DNA from: JAAFHI01 sp039793685 | GTDB taxonomy: Bacteria; Acidobacteriota; Blastocatellia; Chloracidobacteriales; Chloracidobacteriaceae | Assembly: GCA_039793685.1 (NCBI GenBank) | Contig: JBDRAL010000037.1 | Span: 147,721 to 211,720, forward strand | Direction of reading: 5' to 3' | Length of the DNA stretch: 64,000 bases | Part shown: one piece after another, positions 8,991-17,600 of the stretch | Layout of the letters: the number at the start of each line of letters is the position of its first letter | How positions within the stretch are numbered: the stretch's first letter is position 1 | Made by a program: the position numbers and the translations under genes | Notes under the pieces: generated by a model | Seen by the model: only the letters and a program-made list of their open reading frames with translations | What the model was told of the DNA's origin: nothing | Database searches by the model: none

Positions 8991-10055
8991 TCAGTCTTTT
9001 GCCTTTTTTTCGATCCTCTCCATCTCCCCTTTTCCAATGTTGAGTGTATTCAGGGGCTCTCCCTTCAATTCGGGAGAACTCGCGTTTGCCAATTCATCTG
9101 TTTTTTCCGAGCGGCGGATAATGCCGCTTTCGTCGAGAAAGTAGCTGTAGTCCCCGGAACGAGGGGTGCCGTCATCATTGACTGGAATCAGATTCAATGA
9201 ATATCGGGCCTCCTTGTTTCCGGATTTCTCGGACGTTTCAAGATTTTCGACCTTGAAGCCGTTATGGGGTGTTGTTTCAAGGTTAGCAACTTCGGGAGTC
9301 AGAAGGTCTTTCTGTCTTAAGTCGAGTAGCGATTTTGCATAATTTCCCTGGCCAAGGGGCGTGTGTCGGTAAACCATTTGAGCCGTTTCGATTTCTCTGA
9401 GCGCATTGGGGGCAAAAGCGGCTGATATCGCCTTTTGTTTCGCCGACAGCAAGGCGAGAATAAGGAGGCTTATGGTTAAGCCGATCCCTCCGGAAACCAT
9501 TCCGTTCATTGCCAGACTTTTCCCGCCGTAAATGGCCGGCTCGTCCTTGACGTGCTTGAAGCCGATGAACGAAGTGATGATTCCGGCAACCGCAAGCAGC
9601 AGGCCGAACTTCGGGCTGAAGGCGACGATCATAAGCCCGAACAGGGAAAGGACCACCCCGATGCGGGCCATTCCGTTGCGCGTCGGTGGAACGGCCGGCT
9701 CGGCATCCGGCAACGCCGCCGCCATCTGTTGCGCGGAAGACTGAAAGTTTTGAAGCGCGGCGAAGGGATCGTGCTGGCCGGGCGCGGCCGGGGGAGGCTC
9801 TGTCCGGATCGGGGGCGCGCTCGCGGGCGGCGCGATGACCGGTGCGGCCGGCTCCGGGAACGGGGGCACGGGCGACTCCGCCTCGCCGAGAAACAAGGCC
9901 AGCGTGGCGAAGGGGCCGGTCGGTGAATCAGCGACCTCGACGTCAGCCTGATATTCGCGCCAGGCCGGGGCGTACCCCTGAATTTCTTCAGCGGCGTAGG
10001 TTTCTTCAAGGACGTTTCCGTTGACCTTGACGTAGTAGCGCATGGTGTCTGCCAT
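8991..10055 (-). CDS. GYF-like + DUF4190-type membrane protein with internal pilin-like segment (paralogue 2)
   Basis: 354 residues, the same length and architecture as its downstream neighbour. The GYF-like N-terminus (YYVKVNGNVLEETYAAEEI) is followed by a Pro-rich linker and two DUF4190-type hydrophobic helices (about 150-200). A third helix leads into a pilin-like region (PNALREIETAQMVYRHTPLG) and the shared tail RSGDYSYFLDESGIIRRS. The pilin-like helix is more eroded than in paralogue 1 (no NLLAARRS motif). The start is ATG 10055 or ATG 10043; neither has a strong ribosome-binding site. The two proteins probably arose by tandem duplication and then diverged. Function unknown. Confidence 0.78.
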   Translation of the reverse strand: MADTMRYYVKVNGNVLEETYAAEEIQGYAPAWREYQADVEVADSPTGPFATLALFLGEAESPVPPFPEPAAPVIAPPASAPPIRTEPPPAAPGQHDPFAALQNFQSSAQQMAAALPDAEPAVPPTRNGMARIGVVLSLFGLMIVAFSPKFGLLLAVAGIITSFIGFKHVKDEPAIYGGKSLAMNGMVSGGIGLTISLLILALLSAKQKAISAAFAPNALREIETAQMVYRHTPLGQGNYAKSLLDLRQKDLLTPEVANLETTPHNGFKVENLETSEKSGNKEARYSLNLIPVNDDGTPRSGDYSYFLDESGIIRRSEKTDELANASSPELKGEPLNTLNIGKGEMERIEKKAKD

Positions 10056-10242
10056 CGTTTTGAAGTGCCGGCAATCCTAACAGGGTGGAGTGCGACCGAC
10101 AAGTTTCTTTATTTTACTGGATAAACTGGGCGGCAGGTCGCCTTGCGGCAGTCCGGGATGGCTGGGAATATTTTTCGACCGGCGGGGGATTTCCCCGTCA
10201 TGTGGCGGATTCGTCCGCCGATGGTCCGAAAGGATGTCCGCC

Positions 10243-11226
10243 ATGCCCACCCGCCGCCCCGATGCCGATGTGAAGAGTTCGGAGATTACGCCGGAAACAA
10301 CCTACCTTGACCGCCGCACATTCCTGAAAGGACTTGGGTTGGTCGGGTCGCTCGCCGCGACGGGAGGTCTGTATTACCGGTTTGCTTCATCCAATCGCCG
10401 GTTGCCGGCAGCGGACGGACCGAAACCGATTGTCATCGATTCTTCACGGCCTCCCGAAGTTCCCAAAATTCCCGATGAGCCGACGTCCTTCGAAGACATC
10501 ACCAGTTACAACAACTTCTACGAATTTTCATTCGACAAGTACGATGTGGCCTACGAGGCGCGGAGTTTCGTGACCCGGCCCTGGACCGTAAAGGTCGGCG
10601 GGCTGGTCAACCGGCCGAAAACGTTCGACATCGACGAAATCCTGAAGATCGCACCGCCCGAGGAGCGGGTGTACCGGATGCGCTGCGTTGAGGGGTGGTC
10701 AATGGTCATCCCCTGGGTCGGATTCCCGCTGGCAGCGCTTCTGAAGCTGGTGGACCCGAACAGCTCCGCCCGGTACGTCAGGTTCAAGACGCTCCTTGAT
10801 CCGACCCGCATGCCTTCGCAGCGGTCCGGGTTGCTCGACTGGCCGTATCAGGAGGGCCTTCGACTGGACGAGGCGCTGAACCCGCTGACCTTCCTGGCCA
10901 TCGGTCTCTATGGAAAAACCCTGCCCAACCAGAACGGCGCGCCGCTCCGGCTGGTGGTGCCGTGGAAGTACGGTTTCAAGGGAATCAAGTCCATCGTCGA
11001 AATCGAACTGACCGCCGATCAGCCGCTGACGACGTGGGTGGTTCAGAACCCCACCGAATACGGTTTTTACGCAAATGTGAATCCGGGAGTCGATCATCCG
11101 CGCTGGAGTCAGGCCACCGAGCGTCGCCTCGGTGAGTACACCCGGCGTCCGACCCTTCTGTTCAACGGTTACGGCGAACAGGTCGCTTCCCTCTACTCGG
11201 GGATGGATTTACGCCGGTTCTTCTGA
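10243..11226 (+). CDS. msrP: Protein-methionine-sulfoxide reductase catalytic subunit MsrP (YedY)
   Basis: 327 residues from the ATG at 10243, chosen because an AAAGGA lies eight bases upstream; the frame stays open further 5'. It has a Tat signal (RRTFLKGLGLVGSLAATGG) for folded export with its molybdopterin cofactor. The Mo-ligand cysteine is in the hallmark VYRMRCVEGWSMVIPW. Further conserved blocks are LRLVVPWKYGFKGIKSI and the closing RRPTLLFNGY. It reduces oxidised methionines in periplasmic proteins. The haem-b membrane partner MsrQ normally lies next to it but is absent on both sides here, so electrons must come from a protein encoded elsewhere or another donor. Confidence 0.95.
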   Translation: MPTRRPDADVKSSEITPETTYLDRRTFLKGLGLVGSLAATGGLYYRFASSNRRLPAADGPKPIVIDSSRPPEVPKIPDEPTSFEDITSYNNFYEFSFDKYDVAYEARSFVTRPWTVKVGGLVNRPKTFDIDEILKIAPPEERVYRMRCVEGWSMVIPWVGFPLAALLKLVDPNSSARYVRFKTLLDPTRMPSQRSGLLDWPYQEGLRLDEALNPLTFLAIGLYGKTLPNQNGAPLRLVVPWKYGFKGIKSIVEIELTADQPLTTWVVQNPTEYGFYANVNPGVDHPRWSQATERRLGEYTRRPTLLFNGYGEQVASLYSGMDLRRFF

Positions 11227-11418
11227 AGTTTTCCAATCCATCGCCGAAGGAATCCGAGCCGTCAAGTTTCCGGTTGTAATTCCGGTCGGCTTTGGTATGC
11301 TTCCGCACGCTTCAAGCGGTATCAAGCACTTCAAGTAGTACAAATTAGGCCAACGTATTTCATCATTTCGCCCAAACGGTCCATGCGGCACGTTTGATTG
11401 CGTATAGGGGTGTTTCCG

Positions 11419-13227
11419 ATGAGCGCTTCCGCAAGCCGAATCCGCAAGATTTTTTCGAGCATTGCCCTCAGCTTTATGGTCGCAGCCGTCCCGGCCCTGA
11501 ACGGATGCGGCCGTGGCAACATTTCCGGGTCCGGGGTTGTCATCACCCCGACGCCTTCGACCCCGCCACCGAACGTGGCGTTTTGTCCGACGCCTCCGAA
11601 CACGACCGCGCTGTCGGCCGCTCAGGTGACCACCATCGTCACCCAGGCCGTGACGCGCGCGAAAGCGATGAACCGGCCCGCGACCATCCTCGTGACCGAC
11701 CGGGAAGCGAACGTGCTCGCCATCTTCCGGATGAACAATGCCAACCTGAACACGGTCATTACCGGCGGTCCGCTCGGCGGACGCAACATCCCGTCCGAGC
11801 TGGCGGCGCTTTCCAAGGCCGGAACCTGCTCATTTTTCGGGACGACCGGCAACGCGTTCACGCCGCGCACGGCGAGTTTCATCGTTCAGGAACACGTTCC
11901 GCCCGGCGTCAGTTTCAGTCCGGCCGGTCCGCTCTTCGGGGTACAGTTTTCCAGTCTGCTTTTCAGTGACGTGAATCCGAAGCTCCCGCTCGGACTCTCG
12001 GCCGACTCCGGCGCGGTGCCGCTCTACATCAACGGCTTCCCGGTCGGCGGTATCGGCGTCGAACTCGACGGGCAGTACACGTTGGACCCGATTCCGAACG
12101 ACAACGATCAGTCCGATGAAGAAATCATCGCGGTGGCCGGTTCGCGCGGCTTCGAAGCCCCGACCGACATTCGCGGCGACCGCATCACGGTGGACGGCGT
12201 CGATCTCAAGTTCATCAATGCTCCGGCTCCGGTGGCCGAAACACCAGTGCCGAATCTCGCTGCCGAAGGTTCCTTCCTCACCATCGCCGCCTTGGGAGCG
12301 ACGGGTGCGCCGCGTGCCGGTACGCCGTATCTCGGCAACGGCAGCCAGTTCTCTTGCGGAACGTTGAACGGCAAGCAGGTCCGCATCTTCTCGCCCTTCC
12401 CGAATATCAACCCCGGTCCGGTCATCAACGGCCAGCAACTGACCGCGACGGAAGTCACGACGCTTCTCTCGCAGGCGATCAATCAGGCCAACGTCACCCG
12501 CGCGGCGATTCGACGCCCGCTCAACAGCTTCGCCGAGGTCAACGTGTGCGTGGTGGCCGCCGATGGAACGATTCTCGGCATCCGGGGAACGCCCGACGCG
12601 CCGATCTTCGGTCTTGACGTCTGTGTTCAGAAAGGCCGCTCGGCGGCGTTCATGAGCAGCGCCTCCTGTGCCACGACGCTCAATGCCCAAGGGCTTGGCG
12701 CCTATGTGACCCGAGCCGCGGCGGATGGTCTTCCGCTCAATGGCAACATCGCTTTCAGTTCGCGCGGTTTCGGCTCGCTCCATCGCCCGTTCTTCCCGGA
12801 TGGAATCGACTGTACGGGAACCGGTCCCTGCGCGCCGAACGCGCCCGGTCCGTTCTCCCGTCAGCATGTGACGTTCAACGCAACCAATCCGTGGAGTCCC
12901 TTCAACGTCGGACTTCAGCTTGACGCAATCGTTCCGACCCTTACGGATATCCTGAACAACTACCCGAATGCCGGGGCGGTTCGCCTGCCCCCCGCGGCCT
13001 ACCGCAACGGTCTCCAGATCTTCGCGGGCGGCGTGCCGATCTACAAGAACGGCGTGCTGGTCGGCGCGGTCGGCATCTCCGGCGACGGGATCGACCAGGA
13101 TGACATCATCGCTTCCTTCGGCTCGGCCGGCTTTGAAGCGCCGGTCGCAATGCGTACCGATATGGTGTTCGTGCGTGGCGTCCGCCTGCCTTATGTGAAG
13201 TTCCCGGCACAGCCGAACCTTCCGTAG
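11419..13227 (+). CDS. Putative lipoprotein with two GlcG/HbpS-like (haem-binding) domains
   Basis: 602 residues from ATG 11419, which has AGGGG eight bases upstream. The N-terminus is a signal with a lipobox-like end (VPALNGC), so the mature protein is probably lipid-anchored. Two copies of a GlcG/HbpS-type domain follow, at about 60-270 and 310-600. Each shows the helix 'AAQVTTIVTQAVTRAKA' or its counterpart 'TATEVTTLLSQAINQAN', a strand like ATILVTDREANVLAIFR, and the closing GGIGVELDG / GAVGISGDG followed by D..I and GSRGFEAP / GSAGFEAP. Single-domain members bind haem or are co-encoded with glycolate oxidase; the double, secreted form is unusual. A strong hairpin terminator follows its stop codon. 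Ligand unknown. Confidence 0.8.
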   Translation: MSASASRIRKIFSSIALSFMVAAVPALNGCGRGNISGSGVVITPTPSTPPPNVAFCPTPPNTTALSAAQVTTIVTQAVTRAKAMNRPATILVTDREANVLAIFRMNNANLNTVITGGPLGGRNIPSELAALSKAGTCSFFGTTGNAFTPRTASFIVQEHVPPGVSFSPAGPLFGVQFSSLLFSDVNPKLPLGLSADSGAVPLYINGFPVGGIGVELDGQYTLDPIPNDNDQSDEEIIAVAGSRGFEAPTDIRGDRITVDGVDLKFINAPAPVAETPVPNLAAEGSFLTIAALGATGAPRAGTPYLGNGSQFSCGTLNGKQVRIFSPFPNINPGPVINGQQLTATEVTTLLSQAINQANVTRAAIRRPLNSFAEVNVCVVAADGTILGIRGTPDAPIFGLDVCVQKGRSAAFMSSASCATTLNAQGLGAYVTRAAADGLPLNGNIAFSSRGFGSLHRPFFPDGIDCTGTGPCAPNAPGPFSRQHVTFNATNPWSPFNVGLQLDAIVPTLTDILNNYPNAGAVRLPPAAYRNGLQIFAGGVPIYKNGVLVGAVGISGDGIDQDDIIASFGSAGFEAPVAMRTDMVFVRGVRLPYVKFPAQPNLP

Positions 13228-13434
13228 TCGTCAGTCGCCAGCCTTCAGTGGCCAGTGAAAAAAGAACGGGAGCGAGAAATTCGCTCCCGTTCTTTTTGGG
13301 GCAAAACCGGCGTAAACGGAAAAATGCTTGATTGTCGTAACGCCCGGGAAACCTATGGCTCACGCCATAGGCTACCGATCTTTCGGACGCTCCGCGCCCT
13401 TTACTGACTGCTGACGACTAACGACTGACTGCTA
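13225..13434. repeat. Intergenic element: inverted 7-bp repeat arms around a REP-like palindrome
   Basis: The gap between two convergent genes is bounded by 7-bp periodic arms. The left arm (13225-13259) reads as five heptamers of the type CAGTCGC. The right arm (13403-13434) holds the same family in the opposite orientation (ACTGACT, GCTGACG, ACTAACG, ACTGACT). The TAG stop of each flanking gene is the first triplet of the outermost heptamer on its side. Between the arms lie the terminator at 13259-13297 and the perfect palindrome CCTATGGC-TCAC-GCCATAGG (13352-13371), then smaller hairpins CCGA/TCGG and CGGA/TCCG (13375-13394). No transposase-like open frame is present. Confidence 0.7.
13259..13297 (+). 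terminator. Rho-independent terminator, probably bidirectional
   Basis: A 17-bp perfect stem (13259-13275 with 13281-13297) has a GAAAT loop, a GC-rich core and A/T tracts on both sides, so it can work for the GlcG-like gene and, in reverse, for truA. Confidence 0.9.
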
Positions 13435-14388
13435 CCCGCGCCGTCGCGGCTCGCGGGCCGGTCGGCTGTGCAGTTTGCCGACGATTCCGCTTCGCTCGAC
13501 GGGAACACCCATTTTAATCATGGTGTCTTCGGTCGGTTCCGAGATGATTCGGGGGTATTCGACCCGTTCGAGAAAGAGGCCGGAGGCAGGGGCTGTCAGT
13601 TGCGCTACGGCTTCGCTGGGACGCTTCGACCGTAAAAGTTCACGGATGTCTTCGGGAGTCATGTTCCCGTTCCCGACGGCGACGAGCGAGCCGACGATTC
13701 GACGAACCATCTTCCACAGAAAATGCGACGCTCCGACCCGAATGACCAGCATGCCCGGACGCGGCATGATCGAAATGTCATGCAGGTCCACCCGGCGCGG
13801 CCCTTCGGCGCCTTCCGGAATTTCATCCGGGCCAGGTCGCTGACCGGGTTCGACGTGGCTGAAGGCTGTGAAGTCGTGAAAGCCGCGAAACATCTCCGCC
13901 CCGGCGCGCATGGCGGCCAGATCGACCGGATCGCGAACCCACCAGACGTACCGTTTGGCAAACGCTGTTCTCTGAAGCGAAATCTGGTACAGGTAATACC
14001 GGGCAATGGCATTTCGGCGGGCATTGAAATTCGGCTCCGCGCTGTCTACCCGCAGGACGTTGATGTCGGCGGGGAGGCGGCTGTTGACGCCCCGCATGGC
14101 TTCCGCCGGATGCAGTTTGTGCGCCGTCTTGACATGTGCGACCTGTCCGAGTGCGTGGACGCCCGCGTCCGTTCGCCCCGCTCCGCCGAGTTCGACGTCG
14201 GGACCGAACACTTCCACCAGCGCTTCCTTGAGTGAGCCGGCGACGGTTCGGGCATTGATCTGCTCCTGCCAGCCCTGGTAGCGCGTCCCATCGTATTCGA
14301 TGGTGAACTTGTAGCAGTTGAGCGGTTCCTTGCGGGGCTTACGGTCCGGACCGGGGCGGGGCGCGGCATCATTTTTTTTCTGAAACAT
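13432..14388 (-). CDS. truA: tRNA pseudouridine(38-40) synthase TruA
   Basis: 318 residues. It converts uridines 38-40 in tRNA anticodon stems to pseudouridine. The catalytic Asp is in GAGRTDAGVHALGQVAH. The N-terminal strand FTIEYDGTRYQGWQ, the block LHPAEAMRGVNSRLPADI and the RNA-fold segment FLWKMVRRIVGSLVAVG are all present. About 20 residues of Lys/Pro/Arg-rich extension precede the conserved core, and the C-terminal tail (about 285-318) is also longer than in E. coli TruA. The gene stands alone between two heptamer-repeat regions. Its stop codon lies inside the right arm of the element at 13225-13434. Confidence 0.96.
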   Translation of the reverse strand: MFQKKNDAAPRPGPDRKPRKEPLNCYKFTIEYDGTRYQGWQEQINARTVAGSLKEALVEVFGPDVELGGAGRTDAGVHALGQVAHVKTAHKLHPAEAMRGVNSRLPADINVLRVDSAEPNFNARRNAIARYYLYQISLQRTAFAKRYVWWVRDPVDLAAMRAGAEMFRGFHDFTAFSHVEPGQRPGPDEIPEGAEGPRRVDLHDISIMPRPGMLVIRVGASHFLWKMVRRIVGSLVAVGNGNMTPEDIRELLRSKRPSEAVAQLTAPASGLFLERVEYPRIISEPTEDTMIKMGVPVERSGIVGKLHSRPAREPRRRG

Positions 14389-14697
14389 CGGGATGATTCC
14401 TGAAAGGGGATGGGGAATGGGGGATAGGGGATGGAAAAGGAAAGTCGTCAGGGGCCGGTTGCCAGCCGCCAGCCGCCGGTCGGCGCAAAAAACGATTGAA
14501 TTCCGAAAACGATGAACGATGCTCGCTTACTGACCACTGACCACTGACCACTGACCACTGACCACTGACCACTGACCACTGACCACTGACAAATAGCTTT
14601 ATCTTTCTCCGCGAACAACGTATTTTTCAACCCGATACACATCTGCACGGCAGACCTCGCACGATTCTCCCTTCCGAGTCGAGGGACAACGACTTCT
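14389..14697. other. Divergent intergenic region filled mostly with 7-bp repeat blocks
   Basis: 309 bp between the divergent starts of truA and the 1226-residue gene. About 184 bp of it is the three-word heptamer array described separately. The remaining 107 bp next to the plus-strand gene (14591-14697) must hold its promoter, and a GAGGGA lies 12-17 bases before its ATG. No small gene was seen. Confidence 0.6.
14407..14590. repeat. Three consecutive blocks of 7-bp tandem repeats
   Basis: Block A (14407-14434) has four GGGATGG-type heptamers. Block B (14461-14481) is GCCAGCC twice and then GCCGGTC. Block C (14529-14590) has nearly nine perfect copies of ACTGACC. Blocks B and C are in the same 7-bp phase (14461 plus 70 is 14531). 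There are no spacers, so this is not a CRISPR array. Confidence 0.9.
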
Positions 14698-17600
14698 ATG
14701 GATGAGGCTTTACAGCAAGCAGTCGCCGACTTCGAGCTGTTTTTGTCCGGGCAACGGGCACCCGCACTGGTCGGTCCGTCTCTGGTCGCAGTGATGCAGA
14801 CCGATGTCCGGACGATCAGTTGGGTGGTTTTGAACTGGGTTTCGAAATATCCCGGTCCGAATCCGCTCGAAACGGTCATGGCCGCTCGAAACAAGGTTTT
14901 CGACATCTTTTTCTATCGTGTCGTCAAATTCGAAAACGTTTTCAGATTCTTTCCACAATTTGAACAGTTTCTAATTGAAATGTGTCCGCCGGCGTACCGG
15001 CCGCACCTCGTCGGGCTCCTCCAGGCGCGTCCGTGGCAGGAAATCCGCCCCATCGGAGAACTGAAACAACAGCAGGTGTTCGCCCTCGAAAAGCGTTCCG
15101 AGGTCAAGGTTCAGGACGAACAGTTCAACGAAAACATCTATCGCAACGCGACACACAACGTTCTCAACGTCGAGAAACGGTATGAATTCGCCGATGAAAA
15201 GGTCGGCGAACAGATGGTCCAGCATCAGGCGAAGGTCAATGAACTCTTCAGCGACTTCGTCGGGCTGGTCAAGGACAAGCAGGCGCGCAAGGAAATCTTC
15301 ATCGCCAACGAGGCCGACAAGGATTCGGTCTATGAAAACAAACGCCGCTTCAGCATTGAGGATTACCTCGCCCAGTCAATTGACCTCGCGGTTGCGTTTT
15401 TCAATGACGATTTTCTGCCCCAGTCGTGCCAGATGATGGATCTGGTCGGGGAACTGTGCGCGGAACGCGAGTTTACCTTCGAGAACAGCGCCCGGTTGCA
15501 GGCCAAGTTCGAACTGTTCAGCACGAAGAAAATCGACGAATACTCGGTCACCAAACCGGCGCGCATCCTGATTGGGGACATCCTCAGCCGCTTCTCGGGC
15601 TGGTATCCCGAAAAGTTGCTCGAACGGCTCTACACCGAGGAAGATCGCCGCACCCGCCGCGTCATGCTCAGCGTCCTCGAAGCGTACGGCGGACGCATCT
15701 ACCCGATGCTCATCCATCAGCTCGAACACTGCACGGCGCAGACCCCGTGGTACTACATCCGGAACCTGATCTATCTGCTCGGCCGGGTCGTGACGCCGGA
15801 GAAGGCCGAGCGGGAGCGGGCGCTCGCCCTGACCGAAGCGCATCTGAAGCCCGGCAACATGCGCCAGGTGAACCTTCAAAGCGTGGCCACATTCACCTTC
15901 ATCGGCGGCGATTCGGCCGTGACGAAACTCATCGCCAAGCTGGCCGAGTTCAAGAAGTTCGATGATCCGCAATCGGTCGAAATCGCTTCCAAGATTGCGC
16001 TGGCGCTGATCGGTCTCGACGATCCTCGCGCGATGGAGGTCGCGCTCGACCACGGCCTCAAGGACTGGAACAACGAATACGTCGAGCGTTTTTCACAGAC
16101 GTTCTTCACCCCGCCGACCATCGGTTACCTGACGAAGCGAATCCGGACGGAAATGACCAAAATCCGCCGGACCTTCTCGCTGCTCGGCAACCCGGAAGCT
16201 GCCTCGAATCTGCTCAAATGTATTTCGCACCAGCGAACCGACGAGGTCACCGCGCTGTGCGAGGAAATCACGAAATCCATTTCGGCGCGCAGTCCGTTGC
16301 ACCAGACGGCGGCGAACATTCTCGCGAACACGTCAGCATTTCCCCCGGCCGTGGCGGTGGATCGCAACCTCAATCGGCTGCTCATCCAGAAGAACATTCC
16401 CGAGGCGCTCATTTACGCGTGGGAAGGCGGTCTGACCGGCCACTTCAGCATTCAACTGACCGATGGAACCGAATGCCGTATTGACGTCGCCAACGGAACA
16501 GTGACGCACGCTTCCGTACCGGCGTTCTATCTCGAATCGGACAACGCGTTCTACTGGCTGTTCATGCTTGACCCGCGCGACGTGGGACTTGCCTACTTCA
16601 CGACCAACACGCCGCCGGAACCGAAGAACATCCTGCTTGAAACGTGGTTTCTGCTTCACGAAGCCCTGCTCCAGCGAAGCGAACTCAAACAGATTTCGAG
16701 CGCCGCGATTCAGCCCAATTCGAAGTTCAGTCAGCGCAAGGTCAATCCCGCGCTGGTCAATTTCAAGGACAGTCCCGAACCGGCCAAGTGCAAGGTCGTG
16801 TGGGATGCCCTGGTGGACAATCCCGACATGGAAAAGCTCCAGCAGCAGACCCGTTTCGGGAAGTACGAGCTTTACAAACTGCTCTTTTTTCTCATTCGCC
16901 AGAATCTCGTTCTGGTCGATGCCGACCGGATCGCCTCCGACGCGGGGTCGATTGCGGAGGGATTGGCCATGCTCGACGCCAATCTCCAGCGCATCCGGCG
17001 CAAACCACTCATTTTCGCGCCCTATCTGGCATCCGCCGAAGTCTGTCAGGAACTGGTCAAAACCACTTCCGACGACACGCTCCGCTTTGCGCTCGACGTG
17101 CTCGGCCGGTACTACCTGAGCGCCTACAACGAGCGTCGGTTCTTCGTCGGAACGAGCGTCGATACCTGCGCCCAGACGCTGCAACTGATTACGGGCTACA
17201 ACCGGCTCAAGAGCCAGACCGACCGCAAGAATCTGCGCGACTACATCGACTTCGCATTTCAGGAGACGATGGCGGAAGGCATCGCGCCGATTCCGTCGGT
17301 TGCGCCGGTCCCGGTTTCGACGTTGCAGAAGCTCGAAAACATTCAGCTTCTCAATGATGCCTTCGACGACACCGCCGACGCCCTGTTCGACGAGGAGTCG
17401 GTGGACGACCTTTTCGGCGCGCTCGACGCCGCGATGAACAACCAGGGGATGGGACTCAATACCAGTTCGGCCTCCATTGACGGCGGTCTGACCGAGTCCG
17501 AGGAAGCGATGCTGATGGAACTCTACGACAACATCGCCGTCGCCTACGTCAAGCCGCTCAAGGACTTCATTCGCGAAATTCAACTCAACAAGAAGATTCG

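Noticed and set aside
11830..12867. 345-residue minus-strand open frame
   Set aside because: Antisense to the GlcG-like gene; Arg/Glu/Asp-rich shadow composition.
14529..14590. CRISPR array
   Set aside because: Uninterrupted 7-bp tandem repeats without spacers, and no cas genes anywhere in the window.
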